The translations under genes were made by a program, and so were the position numbers. The notes under the pieces were generated by a model. That model worked only from the letters and a program-made list of their open reading frames with translations, searched no databases and was not told the DNA's origin. From Legionella jordanis (GTDB taxonomy: Bacteria > Pseudomonadota > Gammaproteobacteria > Legionellales > Legionellaceae), in contig NZ_LR134383.1 in assembly GCF_900637635.1 (NCBI RefSeq), positions 2,449,501 through 2,513,500 on the forward strand: DNA of 64,000 bases, written 5' to 3'. Shown one piece after another: positions 16,602 to 26,315 of this stretch. The stretch's first letter is position 1; each line of letters begins with the position of its first letter.

Positions 16602-16934
16602 TTATCTCCACCAAATCAGTAATTCAAAAAAGATTAGTGCTGCAAGCAGGTAGTATTTTGCTTGCAAAGCCAATTTAATTTGAGCTTCATCAAGTTCATC
16701 TTGGCGTCGGTTTACCATGCCTGTAATCAGTTTTGGCCAAGCCCAATACAGAGCTATATAAAACAGCATATGGCAGAGTAAAAAGCCTACTTGATGGATT
16801 TTGAAAAAGTCATTCATGCTGCTAATTTCAGTACTAAATCGCATCAATTGAGGTGCTAAGAACAAAAGTAATACCACTGGCAGAATGAATTTGCTTATGC
16901 CTATAATGGATTTATAAAACCAATTATTTAACAT
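16602..16934 (-). CDS. Small inner-membrane protein of the transfer operon
   Basis: 110 residues with three to four hydrophobic segments: ISKFILPVVLLLFLAP, VGFLLCHMLFYIALYW and YLLAALIFFELLIWW. I start at ATG 16934, which has AAGGAG seven bases before; a longer frame to 17009 lacks this. It ends three bases before traD, so it is probably co-translated and may be a membrane partner of TraD. No named family recognised. Confidence 0.65.
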   Translation of the reverse strand: MLNNWFYKSIIGISKFILPVVLLLFLAPQLMRFSTEISSMNDFFKIHQVGFLLCHMLFYIALYWAWPKLITGMVNRRQDELDEAQIKLALQAKYYLLAALIFFELLIWWR

Positions 16935-17157
16935 GGAAAAACTCCTTATGATTAGGAAGAACACCCCAGTACAGTCGGTGATTTGGACGGGATTGAAAAT
17001 ATTTGGCAAGATAAGTCTTCTTGTTTTGCAAGCGATCGTTGTCTTTGCTTCCGATGAAAAAGATAAACCACACTATGTTACAGGGAAGGCAACCGAACTT
17101 TATGAAGATGGTGCAATCAGTGGTTCTGAATACGCCAGACATATTCATGGAGACTAG
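16933..17157 (+). CDS. Possible small plus-strand protein inside the transfer operon
   Basis: 74 codons with a membrane-like segment (IFGKISLLVLQAIVVFA), then a polar tail KDKPHYVTGKATELYEDGA and SGSEYARHIHGD that reads like real protein. It exactly fills the gap between the TraG stop (17160) and the start of the membrane gene (16934), overlapping its start codon by two bases. An inner ATG at 16948 is possible. Neither has a good ribosome site on this strand, since the AAGGAG here serves the minus-strand gene. It is either a genuine antisense-placed gene or a chance frame. Confidence 0.45.
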   Translation: MEKLLMIRKNTPVQSVIWTGLKIFGKISLLVLQAIVVFASDEKDKPHYVTGKATELYEDGAISGSEYARHIHGD

Positions 17158-17159
17158 CT

Positions 17160-18728
17160 TCATTTTACTTTCCCCATGCTGGCTATTTTTGCCCCTTGCT
17201 TGATGGTATCCACACCTGAGTTAGCAACTTTGTTACTGTGTTGTGCTGCGTCATTAACCAATGCACCAAGGGCTGCCCCTGCTTCTCCACCAAAATGACT
17301 GGATAGTTTTAAGAGTAACATGGGTGCAATAAAGTAGAATAAAACCGCCATATTGCGCATGGCTGCAATGGCATCGTTTTGTCCTAAAGGATCAAGCACG
17401 CTGCGCTCGACAAAACCTACCAGATGCCACAGGTATTGCAGGAAAATCGCCATTATAAACAGACCGCAAATACTGCCTAACGCCTTAGGGTTATAACCAC
17501 TTAAAGCCAAAATCACAGGAGTCAAGATAATCAGGAAGAAATACAAAAAGGCCTGCATGACAGGTAGTGTTTGCATAATTGCTTCACGCTTTAACGGCGT
17601 TGATGTCCATGATTTTGTTAATTGCCCAATATTTACTAACCCATGAGAAATGGCACCACCAAAAGCCCCATTGGTATTTCCCATTAGATTTTTCATACTG
17701 TTAGCCTGCATGTCGCGACTGTCATTAAGCAACATCTTGGCAATGTAGTCTTCTGAGCTTAACTGCGAACCCCAAGCTTTAGGATGGTTATTTTTGAACG
17801 TGCGTACCCTGTCTAAAACCGCATAGTAATTCAGGTGGCTGTCAAAGACACTGGCGTTATTGGCTACTTGCACCAAATCTGTTTTGAGCTTTTTCCACCA
17901 TTGATTGCAGGTGGGATAACCTTGCTCTGGCAGATGTTTGGCATCAATATCACCACGTTCTGCTGCTTTTTCGAGATTTTTGTTGGGGGCTTCGTTAAAG
18001 GTAAAGCCTGGTACAGGTTGTCTTGCGTAAATTTTATCATAGTATAGTGTTTGATAGACTTTGGAACCCACCCATTTTAAATCCTCCTCACCACCGTATT
18101 TTTTTAAAATGTCATTGACCTTGGTTTTGTCGTGCGGTTCATTGTGATATTGACTTCTGGCCTCAAGGAAGCATTGTCTGTGAAAATTCAATGCTTGTTC
18201 ACGTACATCGGCAGGTAAATAGGTGGAAATTAAATCGCCTTCAATCGCTTGTAAGCTGTCGGTGCAACCCGTCACTTTCATCAAGCCGTAGGTAATCCCT
18301 GACATGTAATTTTGCAAGAGTGCAAAACCAATAGGCATTTTGACATTGGGGGTCAGTACGTCTGCAAATGCTTCATCATAAGTAGTACCTGTATCTTTTA
18401 AAGTAGAAGTTTTTGCATCTGTTCCTTTTTTTATACCGCACATGGGCTTAAAACTCATGGCTTTTTCTTCCAATGGGACACAGGGGTAGATAAAGATGCC
18501 GCAAATCAAAAAAGTAATTGCCAATTCATAAAGAAAATGATTCAAGGCATACTCTGCCGCGTGATGTGTGGCACCAGAAGGTGCCAGCACATTTTTTAAG
18601 AATCGATACCCTACCATAAGAAAACCAAGGTATAACAACCCGGTTTGCCACAGGGCATTAAAAATCACCTCATATTGCTGCCAGCCTAAATAGGTGGTGT
18701 ACAAGGATAAAGGGCTAAATACGACCAT
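17160..18728 (-). CDS. traG: TraG N-terminal-domain conjugative membrane protein
   Basis: 522 residues. Hydrophobic segments near both ends (TGLLYLGFLMVGYRFL, FLYELAITFLICGIFIYP, MQAFLYFFLIILTPVILAL, ICGLFIMAIFLQYLWHLVGF, MAVLFYFIAPMLLLKL) flank a large periplasmic domain. This is the TraG-N architecture of GI-type and F-type systems (mating-pair stabilisation / pilus assembly). I start at ATG 18728 because AAGGAG lies six bases ahead; the open frame to 18800 overlaps the upstream gene. Gene order after the TIGR03755 gene matches PFGI-1 clusters. Confidence 0.88.
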   Translation of the reverse strand: MVVFSPLSLYTTYLGWQQYEVIFNALWQTGLLYLGFLMVGYRFLKNVLAPSGATHHAAEYALNHFLYELAITFLICGIFIYPCVPLEEKAMSFKPMCGIKKGTDAKTSTLKDTGTTYDEAFADVLTPNVKMPIGFALLQNYMSGITYGLMKVTGCTDSLQAIEGDLISTYLPADVREQALNFHRQCFLEARSQYHNEPHDKTKVNDILKKYGGEEDLKWVGSKVYQTLYYDKIYARQPVPGFTFNEAPNKNLEKAAERGDIDAKHLPEQGYPTCNQWWKKLKTDLVQVANNASVFDSHLNYYAVLDRVRTFKNNHPKAWGSQLSSEDYIAKMLLNDSRDMQANSMKNLMGNTNGAFGGAISHGLVNIGQLTKSWTSTPLKREAIMQTLPVMQAFLYFFLIILTPVILALSGYNPKALGSICGLFIMAIFLQYLWHLVGFVERSVLDPLGQNDAIAAMRNMAVLFYFIAPMLLLKLSSHFGGEAGAALGALVNDAAQHSNKVANSGVDTIKQGAKIASMGKVK

Positions 18729-18729
18729 C

Positions 18730-20112
18730 TTATGCTCCTTTGGAATCAGGTTTCGCATAGACTGCGCCATTTTTAACTTGCGATTGTTCATGGTCATCAC
18801 CAGGCAAGCCCTTGGCTATATCGCTACCTCGCATATCCATCAAAAGACCTAAGGTTTCAGTCATCATTTTTTTACGAACTTCGCTTTCAAAAGCTAAAGA
18901 ATGAATGTCATCATCGAGTTTCTTTAAGGCAAATTTCACCATATCAAGCGCGGGTTTTAAGTTTTGTACTTCTTGTATTTGTAAACCAGCTTGTAAAATA
19001 CGGCGCATCATCAAGGCTTTATCGAGCATGTTTTGTACAGCAATTTCCTCAGCCAATTTGGAAACAGTCAAGATTTGTTCTTCACGCGGCATACGTTGTA
19101 TGGTGATGATGATTTCATCTGTAATCATTAAGTTGGATGCACTAACCATTTTGAGTTTTTCTTCAGTCAACGGCCATTTTTTGTCTACTAGATTCCACAG
19201 TGCTTTAGATACATTGGAAGTACAGGTGTTGGAGCTGTCGCAACTTTGTAATAACGCGGATAATCCAATGCCAGCTTTGGCATCGTGTTTGGTTTTATCT
19301 GCATCTGTAGCGGTGCTTACATGAATATCACCTAATACTTTTACTGCCCATTGACTGGCATCAGCGGGCGTTGGCCAAGTGTGCGTCATGGGTGTTTTGG
19401 TATCTGGCTTCTTCTCATTATTAAGCGGTTTGCGATTTAGTAAAATATTGTAACCCGCAATAACTACATCGTTAATGACTTTGATAGGCCGTTGGTATGT
19501 TCCACCAGCATTTCCGCTTTCCCGACCTATCCAGGGAAGTCCATATTCGTCTCGTTTTTTAGCAATACTTTTAGCCGTTGAAGTCACATCCACATTTTCA
19601 GTTTTCGCTCGTTTTGCTGCCTCAAGCCAGCCCTGACTATCAGACACAGAAAGCATACTTTCCATAGGTGATTGACCCTCTTCCAGAGTCTTTTTCACAT
19701 CCTGGCAATCTTTTACTTTGATGCTAAATTCATTCTGCGCGTAGCTGGCCGTATTTTGCAGTACGTTATAAAGCGCAGGCATGGATTGTTGTAGTTTATA
19801 CAGTGGAAAGCCTGCAACAGATCCTTTGAGGTTATCAATAATACCGCCAGGAATATTCATCGCAGAAGACTTCATATCCTGAAAGGTATTGGTAATAGAG
19901 ACTACAGGATTAAATCCATTACAGGTAAAGCCAAGCCGCCCATCGACATTACCACCAATAGTGATGGTTTGGTCATTATTAACAGGGGGTACATATAGAT
20001 TGGATGAGCCACCCAACTTGTAATAATAATCCGATTCATTAGGCATAAAAGAACTGGCAAAGAGCATTTTTGGTAGCATTAATGTAATTAAAGACATAGA
20101 CAGTTTGTGCAT
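18730..20112 (-). CDS. TIGR03755-type ICE protein (TraH-like)
   Basis: 460 residues with a signal peptide MHKLSMSLITLMLPKMLFASS. Mid-region CQDVKKTLEEGQSPMESML and C-terminal MLDKALMMRRILQAGLQIQEVQ with helical repeats match the PFL_4711 family, related in position to TraH of F-type systems. It is probably periplasmic and needed for pilus biogenesis. It abuts TraG with one base between. Confidence 0.85.
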   Translation of the reverse strand: MHKLSMSLITLMLPKMLFASSFMPNESDYYYKLGGSSNLYVPPVNNDQTITIGGNVDGRLGFTCNGFNPVVSITNTFQDMKSSAMNIPGGIIDNLKGSVAGFPLYKLQQSMPALYNVLQNTASYAQNEFSIKVKDCQDVKKTLEEGQSPMESMLSVSDSQGWLEAAKRAKTENVDVTSTAKSIAKKRDEYGLPWIGRESGNAGGTYQRPIKVINDVVIAGYNILLNRKPLNNEKKPDTKTPMTHTWPTPADASQWAVKVLGDIHVSTATDADKTKHDAKAGIGLSALLQSCDSSNTCTSNVSKALWNLVDKKWPLTEEKLKMVSASNLMITDEIIITIQRMPREEQILTVSKLAEEIAVQNMLDKALMMRRILQAGLQIQEVQNLKPALDMVKFALKKLDDDIHSLAFESEVRKKMMTETLGLLMDMRGSDIAKGLPGDDHEQSQVKNGAVYAKPDSKGA

Positions 20113-20121
20113 GATTAACTC

Positions 20122-21183
20122 CTATCGTTTTTGAGGATGCCCCACTTTGGGGAATGAAAGTGCGCGAAGCAATTTCCCTTCATGGGTAATACAGCCTCGA
20201 TATTTTCGCCAAACTACAAAGACATAATTCCCATTACCTGCTTTGTCATCTTCTACACCCATATCGCTGGTATCATTAAAGTTGAGGTTGCGGTTTTTGG
20301 GGTATACTTCCTGCCAGATGATGTTTTTGTTGTGGCCATCGAATATGACATTGGCTACTACGCAATTAGCACCACAAGAATTACTGGTGCTCTGGGTCAC
20401 ATGAAGACTGTTTTTATTGGTCACGATGTCTGCTGCATGAAGGGCTGCAACAACGGATGCTCTAAAGCGTGAGGGCTGCGTGACTCGCATAATCCTTGGG
20501 ATTTCATGTCCCCACGACTGTGTTGCGGATCCTATGTCATGGTTGAATAACAGATGAGGATGAGTTGCCATATAAGCAATTTCAGCAAGCTCTGTGCGGT
20601 CTGATACGGCATCAGCCTCACTGATGTAGTAAGGAGAACCAAAACGTGTTTCAGGTTTATGTGACAAATAAGGGAAACGATAAAGACCCGCGGGGCTGCC
20701 AATTATATCAACAACCCGTGTGCGTTCTTCATTGATGTGCATGGCTGAGGTTTGTCCTGCATCATCGCCAAAACCTAGCGCTGAACCAGTCGCTAGTAGA
20801 TAGGTTTTTTGATACAAGGCTTGGCTTGCCGGATTTTCATAAAGTGCACGTGCTTCAATCCATGGATTGGTTTCAGGGCGATTGGCCACTGTGACAATTA
20901 AGTCAGGTAAAAACTGCTCGATTGCAGGAACAGCTACCAGCTTAGGCGGAAGTTTTCCTACTGCCCAAGTACAGGAACCAATTACCTTGTAGTGACTGTT
21001 GGTAAAGATCCTGCCCAATACCTTGGTGGCAATTCCAAAACTGCTAATAGGACTAGGTGGCTCTATGCTTTCTCTTGCATGGATGGATGTGCTAATCATC
21101 ATAGAAATAAGCATCATGATTTTTGCTTTGTTTTTTATTTTCGAGAAGGTCAGCAAGCAATTCGGCGGCTTTAAGGACATCAT
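20122..21183 (-). CDS. TIGR03756-type ICE protein (TraU-like)
   Basis: 353 residues. The block SHYKVIGSCTWAVGKLPPKLV and ARALYENPASQAL, with paired cysteines (SCGANCVV), resembles TraU. A hydrophobic stretch MMLISMMISTSIHA at residues 23-36 looks like the signal peptide. ATG 21183 has GGAG seven bases upstream but overlaps the ATPase gene by 92 bases; ATG 21117 would start at the signal peptide itself yet lacks a ribosome site. I keep 21183. A periplasmic role in mating-pair formation is from family knowledge. Confidence 0.85.
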   Translation of the reverse strand: MMSLKPPNCLLTFSKIKNKAKIMMLISMMISTSIHARESIEPPSPISSFGIATKVLGRIFTNSHYKVIGSCTWAVGKLPPKLVAVPAIEQFLPDLIVTVANRPETNPWIEARALYENPASQALYQKTYLLATGSALGFGDDAGQTSAMHINEERTRVVDIIGSPAGLYRFPYLSHKPETRFGSPYYISEADAVSDRTELAEIAYMATHPHLLFNHDIGSATQSWGHEIPRIMRVTQPSRFRASVVAALHAADIVTNKNSLHVTQSTSNSCGANCVVANVIFDGHNKNIIWQEVYPKNRNLNFNDTSDMGVEDDKAGNGNYVFVVWRKYRGCITHEGKLLRALSFPKVGHPQKR

Positions 21184-23866
21184 GTTGTTTCTCCAGGGTA
21201 TGGCGCTGTGCTTTTTCTGATTTTTCAGTCATTAAAAGAGCAAGCAAGTAGCGAGGTGGAATGACACGAAATAATCCTTGATAACGTGAGCCTAATAAAA
21301 CCGCTTCTGCATATAAGCCTTTTTGCGAATCAATATCTCTAATTAAGGCTTCCTGTTGCGGAGTTAATGATTTAAAGCGTTTGACATCGCTAATTTCCTT
21401 TTCATCAAGACCTAATAAAATCCAGGTTTCAATGAGCGATAAAATCTTGGTGGCTTTTTCCGAATTCATGTCTGTGACGTTTTGGGTAATAGCAACCAGC
21501 CAAAGACCTAACTTTCTGGCTACTTTGGCAACCAGTAAACACACGGCCACCACCGAAGGAATTTGAAATTGCAAATGAGATTCATCAATAAAAAGAAAGG
21601 TTGGTCTGTTGTCGTTTTGAGTGGCTTCTGCCATAGCCAATATTCTTGGTAATAAGGACACCATCACTAAAGTGAGCTTTCCGGTATCATCTTTAATCGC
21701 GGAGATATCAACATGAAAGATATCAAAATCTCCTAAAGGTTCAGTTGGCACATTAAAAAAGCGTGATTTGGCGCTGTTAATGACATAACTGTTTAATCGG
21801 TCGTGCATATCTAAAATGCGGTCTTTCTTGCGAGCCACCGTTTCTTTATCCAATCGCCGTTTAAAAGCACTCACGACATGTTCAGTCAGCATTTGCGGTA
21901 TGTCATGGTTAAAAGACGTTAAGATGGCATCACTTAATACTTCAATTAACAATGTTTCATCTGCTAAGGTAAATTGCTCTTCTTCCAACGCATTGGCTTC
22001 AGTAATCATGGTACGCAATGCCAAAGCCAGTTCTGCCAGATACGATCGAGATCCATCATCACAGGATAAATCTTCCGAACTGGCAGGCTGTTCGAGATTT
22101 GCTTTGAGTGCCATGATTTTTTGCGCAATTAGAGCTGCCTGCTCTACATTTAAATTGTCTGTTATTTCAGGAATGGCTTTATAGGCCTCACAAAAAGGAT
22201 TTAATGGAACAGCTTCATTTTTCTTATTGCTAAGTAATAACTGCTTTGTTTTTTTGCCATGCGCTTTGGCATGAAGGAGCATACGATCAAAAGAATTACC
22301 CATTTCAAAAAGAATGATGCGGGCATTTTTAGTGGCCATCAACGAATTAATCATCCAGCCAGTAGCCACTGATTTGCCGCCACCGGAATTGGCGAACAAG
22401 GCCATGTGGGAGTTTTGGCTGATAAAATCATGATGCAACACATCAAAGAGTACTGGTTCTCCCAAACGGTTAAAAAAAGTGAAACAGGGAAGGTGTCTTG
22501 CTCCCTGGTTGCGTCCATACACGGGCAGTAAAGAGGCTAATTCGGACGCATACATCAATCGGTCAAAGCGCAAATATTGGCGAGCGTATTGCGGGATGAA
22601 ATTAAAAGGTAAGGCATTGAGATAACTGTTGATGGGATGAATGTCGAAACCAGAAGAAAGCAAAGGCATTTTGGCTTCAATAAATAATTCTTTTAGTTCC
22701 TTTTCAATACGTACTGCTTGTTCTTCGGTGTTGGCACGATAAAAAATGGATTGATTAACCCAAAACAGGCGGTTTCCTATAGACAATTCATCTCGCGCAG
22801 TTTTGATGTCTTCTCTGACCTGTGAGGGTTTAAGACTTGTCCCTACGATGCCTTTTTCAAGACGCATCAGATGCGTATCTAAGGCCTCATCATTTTCAAA
22901 AATCACCTGAATGGTGTAGGTGGCTCCTTCTGGCAACTTATCTAAAAGTGCGTACCGATGTTTTGGATTGGCTTGTGGTTTTTCACGTGATAAAAGACCT
23001 ATTTCAGGCGCTTCTTTCAGACCATCAATATAAAGAATACGATGAACCATCTTATCAAATATAAATCCATGCTCATCACTTTGCGGTTCATGAAACAAGA
23101 CATTCTGGCTTAAGGTATAGCCTGCTGGTATTTTGTCTTTAGGATAAGGGAAGCGAGCTAATAGTTCTTCGGGGTTGGCTGCAAACCAACGCACCAACCA
23201 CTGATAATAATCTTTACCGGTTAGTTGTTTTAGTTGAAGACCAGGTGATAGTAATTTGCTTTCAATCTGAGCCATGACTTCCTGATGCTCGGCAAGTGCC
23301 AGCTCTCTAGTGGTTAGCGTTTTTTGATAGAGGCGATAAAACAAAACCCTGATTCGTCTTCGTCTGCCGCGATATGGTGCATCGGTTTTTGGATCAACAA
23401 ACAACCCTTCGGGTCTTGTCATCTTGCAAAACAGATCATCCAACCTTGCCAAATAGTCACGAGTAAAGGATGTTTCAGCAATTTCCGGTGCAATGCTTTG
23501 TTGAATATGGGTGAGAACAGGTTTTAAACTGTATTCGTCATTGACATACATTTGCATTACCCAGGGATCTTCTTTGTGCAAAGGTACGACCGTGGCAAAA
23601 GTCTCGCGAATTTTGCTAAATACAGCGTGTAAATGTTCAGTAGATGTAGCCTCTGCTGGAATGGAGGCTAATTCAAAACCTGAGCCAATGCTGACTCCAT
23701 CATTGAGTAAAAAGAGATTGAGTTCATCATTGAAATCCACCATAGACAATTGATTGGCAAAGGAAGGGTTGTGATTCTCAAATCTTTTTTTTATGTTTTG
23801 TTGCGTTAATGCTGGTTTATTGGGTTGTCCTAACAGCCAGTCACTTACTTGGCTGAATAATTTCAT
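21092..23866 (-). CDS. traC: VirB4/TraC-type conjugative transfer ATPase
   Basis: 924 residues. Walker A FANSGGGKSVATGW at 491-504 and Walker B PTFLFIDESHLQFQ, followed by AITQNVTDMN. The N-terminal half is the CagE/TrbE-type domain. This is the TIGR03744 (PFL_4706) ATPase that powers pilus assembly and substrate passage at the inner membrane. It is 10 bases downstream of the lipoprotein gene and its end overlaps the TraU-like start. Confidence 0.95.
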   Translation of the reverse strand: MKLFSQVSDWLLGQPNKPALTQQNIKKRFENHNPSFANQLSMVDFNDELNLFLLNDGVSIGSGFELASIPAEATSTEHLHAVFSKIRETFATVVPLHKEDPWVMQMYVNDEYSLKPVLTHIQQSIAPEIAETSFTRDYLARLDDLFCKMTRPEGLFVDPKTDAPYRGRRRRIRVLFYRLYQKTLTTRELALAEHQEVMAQIESKLLSPGLQLKQLTGKDYYQWLVRWFAANPEELLARFPYPKDKIPAGYTLSQNVLFHEPQSDEHGFIFDKMVHRILYIDGLKEAPEIGLLSREKPQANPKHRYALLDKLPEGATYTIQVIFENDEALDTHLMRLEKGIVGTSLKPSQVREDIKTARDELSIGNRLFWVNQSIFYRANTEEQAVRIEKELKELFIEAKMPLLSSGFDIHPINSYLNALPFNFIPQYARQYLRFDRLMYASELASLLPVYGRNQGARHLPCFTFFNRLGEPVLFDVLHHDFISQNSHMALFANSGGGKSVATGWMINSLMATKNARIILFEMGNSFDRMLLHAKAHGKKTKQLLLSNKKNEAVPLNPFCEAYKAIPEITDNLNVEQAALIAQKIMALKANLEQPASSEDLSCDDGSRSYLAELALALRTMITEANALEEEQFTLADETLLIEVLSDAILTSFNHDIPQMLTEHVVSAFKRRLDKETVARKKDRILDMHDRLNSYVINSAKSRFFNVPTEPLGDFDIFHVDISAIKDDTGKLTLVMVSLLPRILAMAEATQNDNRPTFLFIDESHLQFQIPSVVAVCLLVAKVARKLGLWLVAITQNVTDMNSEKATKILSLIETWILLGLDEKEISDVKRFKSLTPQQEALIRDIDSQKGLYAEAVLLGSRYQGLFRVIPPRYLLALLMTEKSEKAQRHTLEKQHDVLKAAELLADLLENKKQSKNHDAYFYDD

Positions 23867-23876
23867 TATTTACCTC

Positions 23877-24266
23877 TTAATAGTGCTCGGAAGCTAGTGC
23901 AAATTGATTTTGCTTGTAGAGAAAAAAGGCTGTGGTATAGCCTGGTTTTAACAATTGCTCATCACCAATGACAGCCACATGAGGAAACACATAAATCGGA
24001 ACTTGTGGGTTATCCAAAGCCTTGAACAAATGTTGAATCTCGTTGGAAGCATCTCGTGTATACCCTGAATAATTTACGATCTTCGCCTGTCTTTTAGGTA
24101 CAGACCAGCCAGGCATGGCTTCGCCAAGGCTTTGCTGATAAAGTTGGCTAACAGTCAATCCTCCTTCGGGAATAGCCGTGGAGCCAACTGTCTTTGAGGC
24201 GCAAGCACTAAGCCCCAAGACGCTACCTAAGACTAAAATCGTGTGCAGTTTGTTGTAAATGGCCAT
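23877..24266 (-). CDS. TIGR03751-type outer-membrane lipoprotein (VirB7-like position)
   Basis: 129 residues. Signal and lipobox VLGSVLGLSAC near residue 22, so it should be lipid-anchored. C-terminal VPIYVFPHVAVIGDEQLLKPG and TTAFFLYKQNQFALA match the PFL_4707 conjugative lipoprotein. Its start overlaps the VirB10-like gene end by 44 bases, indicating coupled translation. It likely stabilises the outer-membrane core. Confidence 0.88.
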   Translation of the reverse strand: MAIYNKLHTILVLGSVLGLSACASKTVGSTAIPEGGLTVSQLYQQSLGEAMPGWSVPKRQAKIVNYSGYTRDASNEIQHLFKALDNPQVPIYVFPHVAVIGDEQLLKPGYTTAFFLYKQNQFALASEHY

Positions 24267-25536
24267 AATCTAATACTCTCCCATTGGTTTCTTTATCAAG
24301 GTTGATGGTTTGTGTGACGTGAAATGAAAGTCGTGTCGGTCTGTATCCTTGAGATGCTGGAACAAAAACCATATCGAAGCTGCCTTGAATACGTTTTTCC
24401 AGCCAATCAGCAGCTTTGACTGTTCCTTGGGAAAGCGCACCACCCAAAGCATAATTGCCCATAGAGCCGGTAGGTGTGCCTGTCGCACCATTGGCATTGG
24501 CGGTATAGGTCATTTGCCACTGGGAAAGTGCATTACCAAACCCTTTAATCCCATCGGAAGCCACGAGTGCCGCAAGTACTCTTGGAGCATTAGTAAAATA
24601 CTGGCCTTTAATGCAGGGATTACCAAAAGCGGTGGTGAGATAACCTAAACTTTCGTTATTGACCATTTCAGCTGTTCCGGTCATTTGCTCTTTACCCACA
24701 GTCACAAAATGACCGTCATCAAAAACAAACAAAGCAGAGGTTACATAGGCTCGAACACAGCTGATGTTATCCAAAAAAGAACCAACACCGATTGCATAAC
24801 CATTAACTTTCATACCTGAAATATTGGGAGGCAAAGGGATACCATTAGCAGCCATTAAATCACCACGATTAACAATGGCTGAAAACGGAAACAAAGGTTG
24901 CATGAGTTTGCCCTCAACCGGCACCTCACCAATCAGTGCCGATAACAAGGTTGTCCTGCCTAAATCAGAGCCCGCTGGAATAGTGTAATAGGGAATATTT
25001 TTTTTATCTTCACTGTTTGAAGCTGCTGTTTTAACTTTTTGAGTTAATGTCTGCTGTTTTTTCTTTAAATTTTCCCAATAGGCTTGTTCATTAGGATTGT
25101 TTTCACGTTTCATGAATAAGGCATCGATGTCTTTAATATTTTGTTCTTTGGCAAGAACAGGCCCTCCATTGACTGTGTAGGATTGAGGACTTGGTTGGTT
25201 ATCCCGATTGTTTTTAACATGAGCCAATTCAGCTTTCAGTACCTCTATTTCTTTAAGTACCTCAGGGTTATATGAAACCTGAACATCTTCATTTTTGCGT
25301 TTGAGTTGCTTGTTTTCTGATTCAAGGCCAGCAAGTTTCTTTTCGGTTTCCTGTAGTCTTGCAGCAACATCACGGATGTTGTCATTAAACTGGCTGGCAA
25401 TGGCTTCATTCAGATTATTGGGATCGAGGCGAGTGACTTCGGGTTTACGGTCATGATGTTTGCCATTCATCATAATGAGTGCAACAACCGCGATCACCGT
25501 GCCAGTCAATACTTTAAGTCCAGTATTCTTTTTCAT
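24223..25536 (-). CDS. TIGR03752-type VirB10/TraB-like core protein
   Basis: 437 residues. One N-terminal membrane segment (LKVLTGTVIAVVALIMM), coiled coil at about 45-100 (LQETEKKLAGLESENKQLKR), then a periplasmic beta domain with IPAGSDLGRTTLLSALIGEVP and ALGGALSQGTVKAADWLEKR. This is the VirB10 scaffold that spans both membranes. It overlaps the VirB9-like gene by four bases (ATGA). Confidence 0.93.
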   Translation of the reverse strand: MKKNTGLKVLTGTVIAVVALIMMNGKHHDRKPEVTRLDPNNLNEAIASQFNDNIRDVAARLQETEKKLAGLESENKQLKRKNEDVQVSYNPEVLKEIEVLKAELAHVKNNRDNQPSPQSYTVNGGPVLAKEQNIKDIDALFMKRENNPNEQAYWENLKKKQQTLTQKVKTAASNSEDKKNIPYYTIPAGSDLGRTTLLSALIGEVPVEGKLMQPLFPFSAIVNRGDLMAANGIPLPPNISGMKVNGYAIGVGSFLDNISCVRAYVTSALFVFDDGHFVTVGKEQMTGTAEMVNNESLGYLTTAFGNPCIKGQYFTNAPRVLAALVASDGIKGFGNALSQWQMTYTANANGATGTPTGSMGNYALGGALSQGTVKAADWLEKRIQGSFDMVFVPASQGYRPTRLSFHVTQTINLDKETNGRVLDYGHLQQTAHDFSLR

Positions 25537-26315
25537 CGTACATACTCCCGACTTGCTGAAAGTGCTATACCAAAGGGTCTGTCTGATACCAGAACTACCG
25601 TGGTAGACTCTTTCTTACCACGAGGTGATAGAGTGTTGGTGGGGTAAAAGGTAGCGGTTTGCCAGTTACCCATCATTTGGCGAGGATCAACAACTACTTC
25701 CTTGTTCAACAGGTTTTTCAACTCTACCGCAGTCACATAAAAAGCTCCTCCATGCCATGAAATCAATGGTCTTGCTTCAATACTGGCACCGTAAAAAAGG
25801 CTTACTTGTTTTCGGGTTTGCATAGGCACACGCCCCACACCATCAGGGATCACCAACAGTCTTTGTGGGGCATACAAGGATTGGATGGCAAAGCGCGTCA
25901 GTGTTACTGCATTTAAATCCAGAGGATTAGCCCCTTCTTGAGGGGAGCTGGTACTTTCTTTGGATTCCAAAAGCACTTCTATTGGTTTTACATCATGAGT
26001 TTTATCATTAACGCTTAAGTTTAAGATAATGACCTCACCTTGAGGCATGAGCTGCACCAAGAGCCTTTTGTTTTTAAAAACGTCCTTGCCTTTCAGATAT
26101 AAAGCGTCCTGAATTTTCAAAAGCGCGGTTTGGGAAGCTGCTTCATTATCTACAATACTAATGGCTTGAGGAAAATGGATGAGCCTCTCCTCATTCAAGG
26201 ATAGTTCAACAGGGATGGGTGTTTTATCCCACAAGACATGCTCTGCATCCAGCGCAAGCGCGTATTGACTGCTAATTAAGGCAATTAGGGTGAGTAACCA
26301 TTTAGTTGTTGTCAT
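25533..26315 (-). CDS. TIGR03749-type VirB9/TraK-like protein
   Basis: 260 residues with signal peptide WLLTLIALISSQYALA. ERLIHFPQAISI and RLLVQLMPQGEVIIL form the beta-rich family core, followed by C-terminal QTATFYPTNTLSPRG (DUF3438). It is a periplasmic component of the outer-membrane core complex. Its start overlaps the VirB8-like gene end by 14 bases. Confidence 0.9.
   Translation of the reverse strand: MTTTKWLLTLIALISSQYALALDAEHVLWDKTPIPVELSLNEERLIHFPQAISIVDNEAASQTALLKIQDALYLKGKDVFKNKRLLVQLMPQGEVIILNLSVNDKTHDVKPIEVLLESKESTSSPQEGANPLDLNAVTLTRFAIQSLYAPQRLLVIPDGVGRVPMQTRKQVSLFYGASIEARPLISWHGGAFYVTAVELKNLLNKEVVVDPRQMMGNWQTATFYPTNTLSPRGKKESTTVVLVSDRPFGIALSASREYVR

Noticed and set aside
18905-19324. 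139-codon plus-strand ORF
   Set aside because: Antisense to the TIGR03755 gene; Cys/Ser/Ile-rich shadow.
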